Shown: in pieces, positions 23,629 through 32,177 of the stretch
How positions within the stretch are numbered: position 1 is the stretch's first letter
Layout: each line of letters opens with the position of its first letter
DNA from: CAMLJR01 sp964500675
GTDB lineage: Bacteria > Pseudomonadota > Gammaproteobacteria > Pseudomonadales > CAMLJR01
Direction of reading: 5' to 3'
Assembly: GCA_964500675.1 (NCBI GenBank)
Contig: CAZCNY010000003.1
Location: 248,001 to 312,000, forward strand
DNA: 64,000 bases
Translations under genes and position numbers: made by a program
The notes under the pieces: generated by a model
What the model was told of the DNA's origin: nothing
The model's database searches: none
Seen by the model: the letters and a program-made list of their open reading frames with translations, nothing else

Positions 23629-24375
23629 ATGAATAGCGTTCCATTGCTGACTGCTGATGTGCTGACCGGGCGCGATGATAATTTCATCGAACATGCGGGT
23701 CTCGAGAGGCCGGTGCATCGCGACATCGTAGAGCCTTTTTTGGCGTTGCGTGCAGCGGCAGCGGCGGCGGGTTTCGATCTCGCAATCGCCAGCGGCTATC
23801 GCAATTATCATCGGCAACTTGCGATCTGGAACGCCAAAGCTCGCGGCGAGCGCCCGGTGTATACCCGCGATAGTTTTGCGCTCGATATCGCTGCGCTGAG
23901 CGAGCGCGAACTCGCTTTCGCCATTTTGCGTTGGTCGGCGTTGCCGGGTGCATCGCGGCATCACTGGGGCACCGATATCGATATTTACGATCGCGCCGCG
24001 GTAGCGGATGACTACGTGTTGCAATTGAATCACGGCGAGGTCGCCGACAGCGGTCCATTCGGTCCATTACACCGCTGGCTCGACGAACGCATTGCGAGCG
24101 ACAGCGCGTTTGGTTTTTTTCGCCCTTATCAAATTGATCGCGGCGGTGTGCTGCCGGAGCGCTGGCATCTCAGCTATGCACCACTGGCGGCGCGTTATCA
24201 GCGCTGCTTGAAAGTCGAAACGCTTTGGCGGGCAATCGATGTACCGGGTTTGGCGTTGCGCACGGTGGTTGCGGACAATTGGCCAATAATTTTCGAGCGT
24301 TTTATTTGGGTATCGCCGCAACTCTACCCGGCGGCATTGCGCGAGCGTGTCGCAGGAGTTGGCGAGTCATTATGA
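23629..24375 (+). CDS. M15-family D,D-carboxypeptidase, VanY-like
   Basis: 248 residues. The zinc-peptidase motif SRHHWGTDIDIYD (residues 109-121) and the later PERWHLSYAP give the expected His, Asp, Glu and His metal and catalytic residues; IASGYRNYHRQLAIWNAKA is the family's substrate-binding segment. It would trim the terminal D-Ala of peptidoglycan stem peptides. No clear signal peptide is visible, which is unusual for a wall enzyme, so export may use another route or the start may be mis-set. The stop overlaps cysE as ATGA. Confidence 0.85.
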   Translation: MNSVPLLTADVLTGRDDNFIEHAGLERPVHRDIVEPFLALRAAAAAAGFDLAIASGYRNYHRQLAIWNAKARGERPVYTRDSFALDIAALSERELAFAILRWSALPGASRHHWGTDIDIYDRAAVADDYVLQLNHGEVADSGPFGPLHRWLDERIASDSAFGFFRPYQIDRGGVLPERWHLSYAPLAARYQRCLKVETLWRAIDVPGLALRTVVADNWPIIFERFIWVSPQLYPAALRERVAGVGESL

Positions 24376-25163
24376 GCGAGCGCAACTCGAATTGGTTGTG
24401 GGCGCAGATTCGGCGCGAAGGCGCGGAGCTGGTAAGAAGCGAGCCTCTGCTCGCGAGCTTTTATCACACGGCGTTGTTGAATCACGCGTCGATGCAATCG
24501 GCGTTGGCATTTTTGCTGGCTAATCAATTGGGCAATAGCGATGTGCAGCCGATGTTGGTGCGACAGGTTTGCGATGAAGCGTACGCGGCCGAGCCGCAAA
24601 TTATCGATGCCGCGACGGCCGATAGTCTCGCCCACTTCGATCGCGATCCCGCGTGCAAGTATTATTCGATGCCGCTATTGCACTTCAAAGGCTTTCACGC
24701 GGTGCAGGCGTATCGTGTCGCGCATTGGTTGTGGCGGCAACAGCGGCGGTCGCTCGCGTTGTTTTTGCAAAATCGTATCGCCGCTGTGTTCGATATCGAT
24801 ATTCATCCAGCCGCGACAATCGGGCGCGGTTTGATGCTCGATCATGGTACCGGTGTGGTGATCGGAGAAACGGCGGTGCTTGGCGATGATATTTCGATGT
24901 TGCACTCGGTGACACTGGGCGGTTCTGGCACGGACGCCGCGCGTCGCCACCCGCGCATTGGCGATGGGGTGTTGATCGCGAGCGGTGCGAAATTGCTTGG
25001 CGCCATCGCGATAGGCCGCGGTGCGAAAATTGCCGCCGGCAGTGTCGTGCTCGATGATGTTCCCGAATTCAGCACGGTTGCCGGCGTGCCCGCGCGTATT
25101 GTCGGTGTACCGCATAAGCACGCATCGGCACTCGACATGGATCAGTGTCTCGATGACGGTTGA
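24372..25163 (+). CDS. cysE: Serine O-acetyltransferase
   Basis: 263 residues from ATG 24372, overlapping the previous stop. It makes O-acetylserine from serine and acetyl-CoA, the first step of cysteine synthesis. An N-terminal helical domain (residues 1-140, with LLHFKGFHAVQAYRVAHWLW) precedes a left-handed beta-helix of hexapeptide repeats (IHPAATIGRGLMLDHGTGVV, IGDGVLIASGAKLLGAI). The catalytic His is in LDHGTGVVIGE. The C-terminus ends soon after VAGVPARIVG, as in feedback-inhibited enzymes. Coupling to a cell-wall peptidase has no evident logic. Confidence 0.95.
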   Translation: MSERNSNWLWAQIRREGAELVRSEPLLASFYHTALLNHASMQSALAFLLANQLGNSDVQPMLVRQVCDEAYAAEPQIIDAATADSLAHFDRDPACKYYSMPLLHFKGFHAVQAYRVAHWLWRQQRRSLALFLQNRIAAVFDIDIHPAATIGRGLMLDHGTGVVIGETAVLGDDISMLHSVTLGGSGTDAARRHPRIGDGVLIASGAKLLGAIAIGRGAKIAAGSVVLDDVPEFSTVAGVPARIVGVPHKHASALDMDQCLDDG

Positions 25164-25404
25164 GCTATTCACCCGACATCTCATGTATCTCGCTTGCATT
25201 AGCGTGCCGGCGACATTTGAAGCCCGCCTGAAAACTGCGTACAAAAGTTGTGCAAACTCACTGTTATCCGTTACATTTAGCGCGATCGCGCGCAAGCCGC
25301 AGCCTTATTTTAAAAATCATTAGCGGCTGAAATTTCGAGGGGCGATCTTCTGTACTGCACGGTTTCACGGAATGGCCGTTGCGGGCGCATCGATTCATGG
25401 ATGG

Positions 25405-25431
25405 TGCCTGCCGAGCAATGGGGGGCGGGCA
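25405..25431 (+). promoter_or_regulatory. Hairpin in the leader of the 162-residue gene
   Basis: TGCCTGCC (25405-25412) pairs with GGCGGGCA (25424-25431), including one G-T pair, leaving an 11-base loop. It ends 20 bp before the GTG start. It could modulate translation; nothing else is recognised in the 287 bp between cysE and this gene. Confidence 0.35.
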
Positions 25432-25450
25432 GATAAATCCGGAGTGAGAC

Positions 25451-25939
25451 GTGAGCGTTAAATTATTAGATAACGACGCTTTTTACGGGTATCGCGTGCG
25501 ACGCACCGTGAATGGCAAGTTGTATCAGGAATATTTTTCCCTAAAGCAGAATGGCGACAGAATGCAGGGGCGCAATAAGAAACTTATCGAGCAGGCGGCT
25601 TTGCGGCGCGATGAGGAGCTAGCGCAATTGCAGGATAAAACGCGCGAAAAACTCAAGAGCGATCGCTGCTTCAATAGCGATGGTTCCGTGCGTGGCATCA
25701 GTTATCTCTTGAAAACTGAAAAAAGCGGTGCGGTCACGCCGATTTTCCAGTTGGGGATTGCGTCCGAGCTGGAGCAGAAAATTGTCTGCACGAGTTTTTC
25801 GCTCAATGCACACGGCAGCGAAGAAGCGTGGCGCAAAGCGGTCGATACTTACGCCAAACATAAGGTCATTCGCAAAAACACCAAACTGTACAAGCAATTG
25901 CTTGCGGCGAAGCCGTCGAAAAACGCCGCGAAAAAATAA
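25451..25939 (+). CDS. Small basic protein of unknown function
   Basis: 162 residues from GTG 25451 with GGAG eight bases upstream. The first 40 residues (AFYGYRVRRTVNGKLYQEYF) suggest a three-stranded sheet like the arm-binding or AP2-type domain of integrases, followed by a charged helix (LRRDEELAQLQDKTREKLKS) and a second beta-rich part. It ends in a lysine-rich tail. I cannot name a family. DNA binding is plausible from the fold pattern and net charge but is inference. Its gene ends at an imperfect hairpin shared with the convergent ppa gene. Confidence 0.6.
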   Translation: MSVKLLDNDAFYGYRVRRTVNGKLYQEYFSLKQNGDRMQGRNKKLIEQAALRRDEELAQLQDKTREKLKSDRCFNSDGSVRGISYLLKTEKSGAVTPIFQLGIASELEQKIVCTSFSLNAHGSEEAWRKAVDTYAKHKVIRKNTKLYKQLLAAKPSKNAAKK

Positions 25940-25940
25940 T

Positions 25941-25974
25941 GATTAACCCCGCATTGCGAGATGCCGGGCTAATC
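25941..25974. terminator. Hairpin between convergent genes
   Basis: GATTA-A-CCC-C-GCAT pairs with ATGC-C-GGG-C-TAATC: a 14-position stem with two mismatches and a 6-base loop (TGCGAG). It lies just after the stop of the 162-residue gene and downstream of ppa on the other strand. There is no strong T-run. Confidence 0.5.
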
Positions 25975-26056
25975 AATCGGTTTGAAATAGTTTAATCGAC
26001 TGGATGTGGTCGTTGCGTCCCGCCGCAGCTCGCAGCGGGATATTGCATTTTTCGTT

Positions 26057-26584
26057 TTATTTTTTGTAGGCGGCGGCAGCTTTCGTAATTGCGGCACGCG
26101 CGGCATCGGCACCTTGCCAGCTGTCGACTTTTACCCATTTGCCCGGTTCGAGATCTTTGTAGTTCTCGAAGAAGTGCTGAATTTGTTTGAGCAGCAATTC
26201 GGGTAGATCGGTGTATTCCTGCACATGTTTGTAGAGCACGGTGAGTTTGTCGTGCGGAACCGCAACGACTTTTGCATCCTGGCCCGATTCGTCGCTCATG
26301 TTGAGCACGCCGACCGGGCGTGCGCGAATGACCGAACCCGGCGCAACGGGATACGGCGTCACGACCAGCACGTCGAGCGGATCGCCGTCGTCGCCTAATG
26401 TCTGCGGAATAAAGCCATAGTTGGCGGGGTAAAACATCGGCGTCGCCATGAAGCGATCGACGAACAGCGCATCGGCATCCTTATCGATCTCGTATTTGAT
26501 CGGTGTGCTATTCGCCGGAATTTCGATGGCGACATAAATATCGTTGGGAAGATCTTTGCCGGCGGGAATCTTATCGAAGCTCAT
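26057..26584 (-). CDS. ppa: Inorganic pyrophosphatase, family I
   Basis: 175 residues, the normal size for the bacterial hexameric enzyme. It hydrolyses pyrophosphate in the cytosol and so pulls biosynthetic reactions forward. Active-site residues are visible: EIDKDADALFVDRF, FYPANYGFIP and the metal-binding DDGDPLDVLV. The start ATG 26584 is preceded on its strand by GAAAGGCCC. It is single-gene, convergent with the upstream plus-strand gene. Confidence 0.96.
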   Translation of the reverse strand: MSFDKIPAGKDLPNDIYVAIEIPANSTPIKYEIDKDADALFVDRFMATPMFYPANYGFIPQTLGDDGDPLDVLVVTPYPVAPGSVIRARPVGVLNMSDESGQDAKVVAVPHDKLTVLYKHVQEYTDLPELLLKQIQHFFENYKDLEPGKWVKVDSWQGADAARAAITKAAAAYKK

Positions 26585-26765
26585 GATGGGCCTTTCACGG
26601 ATAAATAAAGGGATTGGGGGCGGCGATTATAGCGGCAGACCTCTGCGTTTCGGAACCGTCCAGCCCGCTTAAAAGTAAGGGCGGCGCAGCCTTCCACCGC
26701 AATCGACAGCTCGAGTCCGTATGCTAGGATGATTATGTCCGAGCGTTGTTGGGAAGGAAGTCTCT

Positions 26766-27047
26766 GTGTCGCCAGATAATAATCGCCGTTTTCCGCGCAC
26801 GCGCCTGCGCGCTGAAGTGAAGTTGAATCACCCCGAGATTGGCGAGCAGCACGCGCATACGCGCGATATTTCGGAAGGAGGTGCCTTCGTGCTCAACGAA
26901 GGTATCCAGTTGCCCGCCATCGGCGAAATCATCGAGGTGCAGGTACAGGGAATGCCGGGTGAGGCGGCGCCCATCGTGCGCATGCAGGTGGTGCGTATCG
27001 ATCGCGAGGGCATCGGTCTGGAGTTCCTCAAAGACGGCGACGAATAA
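26766..27047 (+). CDS. PilZ-domain protein
   Basis: 93 residues from GTG 26766, with GGAAGGAAG upstream. A single PilZ domain: the cyclic-di-GMP binding motifs RRFPRTRLR near the N-terminus and DISEGG about 25 residues later are both present. It probably works as a stand-alone c-di-GMP receptor acting on motility, polysaccharide or a partner enzyme. A GGDEF enzyme at 18420-20060 and another PilZ protein at 61201-61536 are in the same window, but there is no direct operon link. Confidence 0.88.
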   Translation: MSPDNNRRFPRTRLRAEVKLNHPEIGEQHAHTRDISEGGAFVLNEGIQLPAIGEIIEVQVQGMPGEAAPIVRMQVVRIDREGIGLEFLKDGDE

Positions 27048-27203
27048 CGCCAATTTTCCCTTGCCAGTTCGTTCAATAATTTCTCTACCTGCCGCGCGCT
27101 TTGCGTCGATGCTACTATCGCGACTGCATTTGTATTATCGCGGCTAGCTTTGAACGATCCCAGCCGGGCCACCCTCGCGGCCCCGACAATAAGACGAGTT
27201 GGT

Positions 27204-28580
27204 ATGCATATTCACATTCTCGGCATCTGCGGTACCTTCATGGGCAGTCTCGCGATTTTGGCGCGCGAGCTCGGACACACTGTGACGGGCTCCGACACGG
27301 GTGTGTACCCGCCCATGAGCACGCAGCTTGAAGCGCAGGGTATTCGTCTGCGGGAAGGCTACGATCCCGCTCATCTCGATCCGCAACCCGATCTCGTCGT
27401 CATCGGCAATGCGCTGTCGCGCGGCAATCCCGCGGTAGAGTACGTGCTCGATCGCGATATTCCGTATGTATCGGGGCCGCAGTGGCTCAGCGATCAGGTG
27501 CTGCAAAAACGCTGGGTATTGGCGTGCGCCGGCACGCACGGCAAGACCACGACAAGCAGCTTGTTGACGTGGCTGCTCGAAGCCAATGGCTACAACCCCG
27601 GCTATTTAATCGGTGGCGTGCCCGAGAATTTCGCGGTGTCGGCGCGCCTCACCGACAGCCATTTTTTTGTGATCGAGGCGGATGAATACGATTGCGCATT
27701 TTTCGACAAGCGTTCGAAGTTTGTGCACTACCGGCCGCGCACAGCCGTATTAAATAATCTCGAATACGATCACGCCGATATTTTTCCCGACCTCGCCGCG
27801 ATTCAGCGCCAGTTTCACCATCTCGTGCGCACGATTCCGGCGAGTGGCCGCATTATTTATCCCGCGTCGGAAAATGCGCTGCAAGAAGTGCTCGCGATGG
27901 GGTGCTGGTCCGAGTGTGAAACGACCGGCATGCGCGAAGACGTCGATTGGCAGGCACGTTTGCACGCCGATGATGGCAGTGCATTCGACGTGTTGCAGCG
28001 CGGTGAATTGCGCGGCCGCGTCGAATGGAATCACACCGGTTTGCACAATGTGCAGAATGCGTTGAGCGCGATCGCGGCCGCGCATCATGTCGGCGTGCGC
28101 GCGGCCGATGCGATTGCAGCGTGCAACGATTTTGCCGGCGTGAAGCGCCGCATGGAGTTGCTCGCCGCTATCGATGGCATCCATGTGTACGACGATTTTG
28201 CGCATCACCCAACCGCGATCGCGACCACGCTTGCAGGCCTGCGCGCGCGCGTTGGCCGAGAAAATATCATCGCTGTCATCGAACCGCGTTCGAATACGAT
28301 GCGACTCGGCGTGCATTTGCAAAAACTGGCACCATCGACACAAGCTGCCGACCGCGTGATTTGGTATCAGCCGCCGGGACTCGATTGGTCGCTCGGTGAG
28401 GTGATTGCGGCGAGCGCGAAACCGGCGCAGCTTTATGACAATATCGATCGCATCGTCGCCGATCTAACGCTTCAACTTAAGCGCGACGATCACGTCGTAT
28501 TTATGAGCAACGGCGGTTTTGGCGGTATTCATCAGAAACTTGTGCGCGCGCTGCAGCAGCGCACACAGCAGCAACAATGA
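27204..28580 (+). CDS. mpl: UDP-N-acetylmuramate:tripeptide ligase (murein recycling)
   Basis: 458 residues from ATG 27204 (MHIHILGICGTFMGSLAILA), with the Mur-ligase Rossmann N-terminus and the ATP loop CAGTHGKTTTSS near residue 110. Mpl joins recycled L-Ala-D-Glu-meso-DAP to UDP-MurNAc, saving de novo synthesis. VIEADEYDCAFFDKRSKF and YDDFAHHPTAIATTL are characteristic of Mpl rather than MurC. It precedes ubiX by 24 bp on the same strand, the same order as in many gammaproteobacteria. Confidence 0.95.
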   Translation: MHIHILGICGTFMGSLAILARELGHTVTGSDTGVYPPMSTQLEAQGIRLREGYDPAHLDPQPDLVVIGNALSRGNPAVEYVLDRDIPYVSGPQWLSDQVLQKRWVLACAGTHGKTTTSSLLTWLLEANGYNPGYLIGGVPENFAVSARLTDSHFFVIEADEYDCAFFDKRSKFVHYRPRTAVLNNLEYDHADIFPDLAAIQRQFHHLVRTIPASGRIIYPASENALQEVLAMGCWSECETTGMREDVDWQARLHADDGSAFDVLQRGELRGRVEWNHTGLHNVQNALSAIAAAHHVGVRAADAIAACNDFAGVKRRMELLAAIDGIHVYDDFAHHPTAIATTLAGLRARVGRENIIAVIEPRSNTMRLGVHLQKLAPSTQAADRVIWYQPPGLDWSLGEVIAASAKPAQLYDNIDRIVADLTLQLKRDDHVVFMSNGGFGGIHQKLVRALQQRTQQQQ

Positions 28581-28604
28581 TGCGGCAATGAGACGCTAAA
28601 GCGA

Positions 28605-29225
28605 ATGGAATTTTCTCGTACAGTTACATTGGCGATCACAGGAGCATCGGGTGCGCAATACGGTTTGCGTCTGCTCGAATGTCTGCTCGCCGCGCGCTGC
28701 CGTGTGTATCTGCTGATTTCGGGTGCTGCGCAGGTCGTGCTTGCCACCGAGACCGATGTGCATTTGCCGGAATTTTCACAATGGCAAGCGTATTTCAGAG
28801 AGCGGTTTAATGTCGCCCCGCAACAACTAGAGATTTTTTCGCGCGATGACTGGATGGCGCCCGTCGCATCGGGATCGAGCGCGCCGGCCAGCATGGTGAT
28901 CTGTCCGTGCAGCATGGGTACGTTGGCGGCGATTGCATGCGGTGTCAGCAACAATTTGATCGAGCGCGCGGCCGATGTGACGCTCAAGGAGCGGCGGCAA
29001 CTGATTTTGGTGCCGCGCGAAATGCCGTATTCGCAAATTCATTTGGAAAATATGTTGTCGCTGACCAAAATGGGCGCGCTGGTGTTGCCCGCGAGTCCTG
29101 GCTTTTATCAGCGGCCGGCGCGGGTCGCGGAACTTATCGATTTCGTCGTCGCGCGAATTCTCGATCAGCTCGGCATCGAACAGCATTTGCTGGCGCGTTG
29201 GGGTGAAAATCAAACGACGCAGTAA
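28605..29225 (+). CDS. ubiX: Flavin prenyltransferase
   Basis: 206 residues. UbiX prenylates FMN with dimethylallyl phosphate to make the cofactor of the decarboxylase UbiD in ubiquinone synthesis. The flavin-binding ITGASGAQYGLRLLE motif is at residues 11-25; CPCSMGTLAAIACGVSNNLI and VPREMPYSQIHLENMLSL are the family's active-site segments. Full length. It sits between mpl and a small membrane-protein gene, probably in one transcript. Confidence 0.95.
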   Translation: MEFSRTVTLAITGASGAQYGLRLLECLLAARCRVYLLISGAAQVVLATETDVHLPEFSQWQAYFRERFNVAPQQLEIFSRDDWMAPVASGSSAPASMVICPCSMGTLAAIACGVSNNLIERAADVTLKERRQLILVPREMPYSQIHLENMLSLTKMGALVLPASPGFYQRPARVAELIDFVVARILDQLGIEQHLLARWGENQTTQ

Positions 29226-29237
29226 TGGAGAAAAAGC

Positions 29238-29612
29238 ATGACGAACGACGCTGACTTTCTGCCCGCGGTTGGGCCGACAAAACCGGAACGCACATGGGCG
29301 ATGCTGTGTCATCTGTGCATCGTCGCTGAAATTTTTTTGCCGATTCTCGTGTTGGGCCCGCTCGTGATCTGGCTGATAAAAAGCGATCAGTTGCCGTTCG
29401 TGAAAGTGCAGGGCAAGGAGGTGCTGAATTTTCAAATCACATTATTTCTTGCGGGTATCGTCTGCTGGATCTTGGTGCTCGCATTGGGGCTTGGATTGTT
29501 GTTGATGTTCCTGCTGGGAATTTATTCGGTCATCGCCGGCGTGATCGGTGCGGTCAAAGTGAACGAAGGTGTGTCGTATCGCTACGCAATCAATTTGCGT
29601 CTGATCAGCTGA
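29238..29612 (+). CDS. DUF4870 membrane protein
   Basis: 124 residues with GGAGAAA upstream. The protein has the DUF4870 pattern: an N-terminal TWAMLCHLC, then three hydrophobic helices (about 25-48, 68-92, 93-112), with KVQGKEVLNFQITLFL between them. It sits in the inner membrane; the function of the family is unknown. Its stop overlaps the next start (TGATG). Confidence 0.85.
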   Translation: MTNDADFLPAVGPTKPERTWAMLCHLCIVAEIFLPILVLGPLVIWLIKSDQLPFVKVQGKEVLNFQITLFLAGIVCWILVLALGLGLLLMFLLGIYSVIAGVIGAVKVNEGVSYRYAINLRLIS

Positions 29613-29914
29613 TGCGCGCTGCGAATACCGCGATATCGAATTTCATGCCGTGCCGCGCGGGCTGCGGTGCGTGCTGCATCGCGCTCAGTATCAGTTCGGC
29701 GATTCCGGGTATGCCCAATGGCAAGCCAGCGGGTGTGCGTTGCGTGCAGCTCGACGACGAAAACCGTTGCCGCATTTTTGGTAAACCCGAACGTCCGCAG
29801 GTGTGCTCGGATTTTCAAGCGGAGCTTGAATTTTGCGGTACGACGCGCGCGGAAGCATTGGAGCGTATGTTTTCGCTGGAACTGATAACACGCACCGCAA
29901 GCGATGGCGCGTGA
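29612..29914 (+). CDS. YkgJ-family cysteine-cluster protein
   Basis: 100 residues. The cysteine arrangement CRAGCGACC (residues 14-22), RCVQLD, NRCRIF and VCSDF matches the YkgJ/zinc-or-iron-chelating domain family, thought to bind a metal or Fe-S cluster. No enzymatic role is established. It overlaps the DUF4870 gene by one base and precedes the LON-N gene by 12 bp. Confidence 0.85.
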   Translation: MRAANTAISNFMPCRAGCGACCIALSISSAIPGMPNGKPAGVRCVQLDDENRCRIFGKPERPQVCSDFQAELEFCGTTRAEALERMFSLELITRTASDGA

Positions 29915-29926
29915 CAGGGTGTGCGC

Positions 29927-30520
29927 ATGACTGAGCTGCCGTTGTTTCCATTGCGGTCGGTACTTTTTCCGTATGGACGCATACCGCTGCGCATTTTTGA
30001 GCCGCGCTATGTCGATTTGGTGCGCGATTGCCTGAAGCGCGAACGCGAGTTCGGAGTGGTGTGGATTCGCGAGGGTGGCGAAGTGGTTGTCGATGCCGAG
30101 CACGCGATGCCGAAGCTCGGACAAATCGGCTGCACGGCGCGCATTGTCGATTGGGATGCGCTGCCCAATGGCCGTCTTGGTATCACGATCGAGGGCGGCG
30201 CTAAATTTCGCGTCCTCGCGACGCAGCAGCGGCCCGATTACCTCGTCGTCGCGGATATCGAGATGCTGCCAGCCGAGGAGGCGCTCGCGGTGCCTGAGCG
30301 CGCCTGCGATTTAATCGAATTGCTGCGCCAGTTGATCGCACATCCACTGGTCGCGCGCCTCAAACTGACACCGCAAACCGGCGATGCGGGCCGCCTGGCC
30401 GATCAGGTTGCGCAATTGCTGCCGATTCCCGAAGCGGAAAAGTTCGCGCTGCTGGCTGAAACCGATCCGTTGCGACGACTGGATCGCATGTTGCTTATCC
30501 TTGAACAGCTTTCGGATTGA
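29927..30520 (+). CDS. LON N-terminal-like substrate-binding protein
   Basis: 197 residues from ATG 29927 (AGGG at 29916-29919). It is a stand-alone version of the substrate-binding N-domain of Lon protease (PF02190): LPLFPLRSVLFPYGRIPLRI opens the PUA-like barrel, followed by a helical bundle ending RLDRMLLILEQL. No ATPase or protease domain follows. Such proteins occur widely in gammaproteobacteria with unknown role; chaperone-like or adaptor activity is a guess. Confidence 0.88.
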   Translation: MTELPLFPLRSVLFPYGRIPLRIFEPRYVDLVRDCLKREREFGVVWIREGGEVVVDAEHAMPKLGQIGCTARIVDWDALPNGRLGITIEGGAKFRVLATQQRPDYLVVADIEMLPAEEALAVPERACDLIELLRQLIAHPLVARLKLTPQTGDAGRLADQVAQLLPIPEAEKFALLAETDPLRRLDRMLLILEQLSD

Positions 30521-30597
30521 TGGCCGCGCGGCTATTGGATTTATCTAACGGTAACACTAAGCGGATAGAGTGGCGGCATCAGCACAAGGGATGGCGA

Positions 30598-31116
30598 ATG
30601 ACTCCTGTGATACTCGATATCGAAGCCTCGGGTCTTGGTCGCGGCAGCTACCCGATCGAGGTCGGCTATGTGGTGGCGGACGGCCGCAGCAATTGTTTGT
30701 TGATTAAACCGCTCGACGACTGGCGCATGTGGAGCGCCGACGCCGAACAATTGCACGGTATTTCGCGCGCGCAATTGCAGTTGCACGGCCTCGATGTGGC
30801 CACCGTGGCGGAAACGCTTAACCGTGAGCTCGGCGGCATGACGGTATATTCCGATGCGTGGGGCAACGATCAGAGCTGGCTGGCGCTGCTATTCGATCGC
30901 GCCGAGCGCGCGCAGGGATTTCGGCTTGAAGCGCTGCGCGCATTGCTGAGCGAAACGCAGCTGAGTGTGTGGACGAAAACCAAGCAGGCGGTGGGGCGCG
31001 AGCTGGCGCTCGGCCGCCATCGCGCCAGCAACGACGCGCGCGTGCTTCAGCAAACCTATTTGCGCACGTTGAATGCCGGCGGCGATCTTCCAGTGCAGCG
31101 CGCCCTGCGTTTTTAA
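30598..31116 (+). CDS. DnaQ-like 3'-5' exonuclease family protein
   Basis: 172 residues from ATG 30598, with AAGGGATGG upstream. The DEDD exonuclease fold is seen in ILDIEASGLGRGSYPIEVGY (Asp and Glu of motif I), VYSDAWGNDQSWLALLF (motif II-like) and HRASNDARVLQQTYL (motif III, with H and D five residues apart). It may trim RNA or DNA; a housekeeping exonuclease or oligonucleotide-processing role is inferred. It is not the polymerase III epsilon subunit, which is longer. Confidence 0.8.
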   Translation: MTPVILDIEASGLGRGSYPIEVGYVVADGRSNCLLIKPLDDWRMWSADAEQLHGISRAQLQLHGLDVATVAETLNRELGGMTVYSDAWGNDQSWLALLFDRAERAQGFRLEALRALLSETQLSVWTKTKQAVGRELALGRHRASNDARVLQQTYLRTLNAGGDLPVQRALRF

Positions 31117-31217
31117 TGTTGCGTTTCCGAGTCGAGTAACATCCATCGGCGTGCATCCTCGTCGCGATGCGGCTAGCATGCAGTAGACAGCGAATGCAGC
31201 TGATGGTGAGGTGTTTT

Positions 31218-32093
31218 GTGAGCAAAGTACTCGATGATGTTATCGCGGCCAATCGCCTTGAGCGGCTCGATGATAATCTGTTTCGCGGCTACGGCAATTG
31301 GGGGCCGGCGGTCCGACTTTATGGCGGTCAGGTGATGTCGCAGGCGATGAGTGCCGCACAGCAAACCGTGCAGGGCAATTTCATTCTGCATTCGATGCAT
31401 GCTTACTTCATGCGTCCGGGCGATCCCAAGCGCGCGGTGATTTACGATGTCGAACTCATTCGCGACGGCAAGAGTTTTTTTACCCGGCGTGTCACCGCGC
31501 GCCAATACGGTCACGCGATTTTCAGTTGTCAGCTCTCCTATCAGAAACCCGAACAGGGTTTTGATCATCAGGCGCCGATGCCGCAGGTGGTCGGCCCCGA
31601 AGAGTTGCGCAGCGAGGCGGAGTATCTAGCGGGGGAGTTTCGGCGCGGCGCGTTGTCCGTACCCGAGAAGAGCGTGCCGACTGAGTGGCCGATCGAGTTT
31701 CGCGCCATCGACCCGGTCGATTTCCGCCATCCCAAGCCGCAGGCGCCGCTCAATCGCGCCTGGGTGCGCGCGCCCACGCCCCTGCCCGACGATCTTGCGC
31801 TGCATCAGCAATTGCTGGCGTTCGCTTCCGATCACAATATTTTGATCACCGCGCTGCGGCCGCATGGCGTGACTTTCATGACGCCAGGCCTGCAATTCGC
31901 CACGATTGATCACGCGATCTGGTTTCACCGCCCGTTTCGCATCGACGACTGGCTGCTCTACGAAACCGAAAGCCCCTCGGCATCGAATGCGCGCGGTTTT
32001 GCGACCGGGCGGGTGTATCGACGCGACGGGACTCTCGTGGCATCGGTGACCCAGGAAGGTTTGTTGCGCCAGCATTCACTCCTACCTGAATAG
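31218..32093 (+). CDS. tesB: Acyl-CoA thioesterase II
   Basis: 291 residues from GTG 31218, chosen because GGTGAGG lies eight bases upstream and because the length then fits TesB. The double hot-dog fold is evident: VRLYGGQVMSQAMSAAQQTV, HSMHAYFMRPGDPKRAVIYD and RVTARQYGHAIFSCQLSYQ in the first half, DHNILITALRPHGV and TIDHAIWFHRPFRIDDWLLY in the second, the latter with the catalytic Asp region. It hydrolyses medium- and long-chain acyl-CoA in the cytosol. Confidence 0.94.
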   Translation: MSKVLDDVIAANRLERLDDNLFRGYGNWGPAVRLYGGQVMSQAMSAAQQTVQGNFILHSMHAYFMRPGDPKRAVIYDVELIRDGKSFFTRRVTARQYGHAIFSCQLSYQKPEQGFDHQAPMPQVVGPEELRSEAEYLAGEFRRGALSVPEKSVPTEWPIEFRAIDPVDFRHPKPQAPLNRAWVRAPTPLPDDLALHQQLLAFASDHNILITALRPHGVTFMTPGLQFATIDHAIWFHRPFRIDDWLLYETESPSASNARGFATGRVYRRDGTLVASVTQEGLLRQHSLLPE

Positions 32094-32104
32094 GTGCGCA
32101 CGCG

Positions 32105-32110
32105 TATAAT
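32105..32110 (+). promoter_or_regulatory. Candidate -10 box upstream of proA
   Basis: TATAAT, 12 bp after the tesB stop and 68 bp before proA. No good -35 was found. Confidence 0.35.
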
Positions 32111-32127
32111 CGCCTCGGAAGTTTTAG

Positions 32128-32153
32128 TTCCCTCTCCCTGCGGGAGAGGGGAG
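32128..32153. repeat. CCCTCTCCC/GGGAGAGGG hairpin, copy 1
   Basis: CCCTCTCCC (32130-32138), loop TGC, GGGAGAGGG (32142-32150): a 9-bp perfect stem in the proA leader. Related copies lie at 42339-42365 and 45061-45099. It resembles intergenic palindromes that recur in many proteobacterial genomes. Confidence 0.7.
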
Positions 32154-32177
32154 TAATAAAGTTTTGTAGGTAACGCG

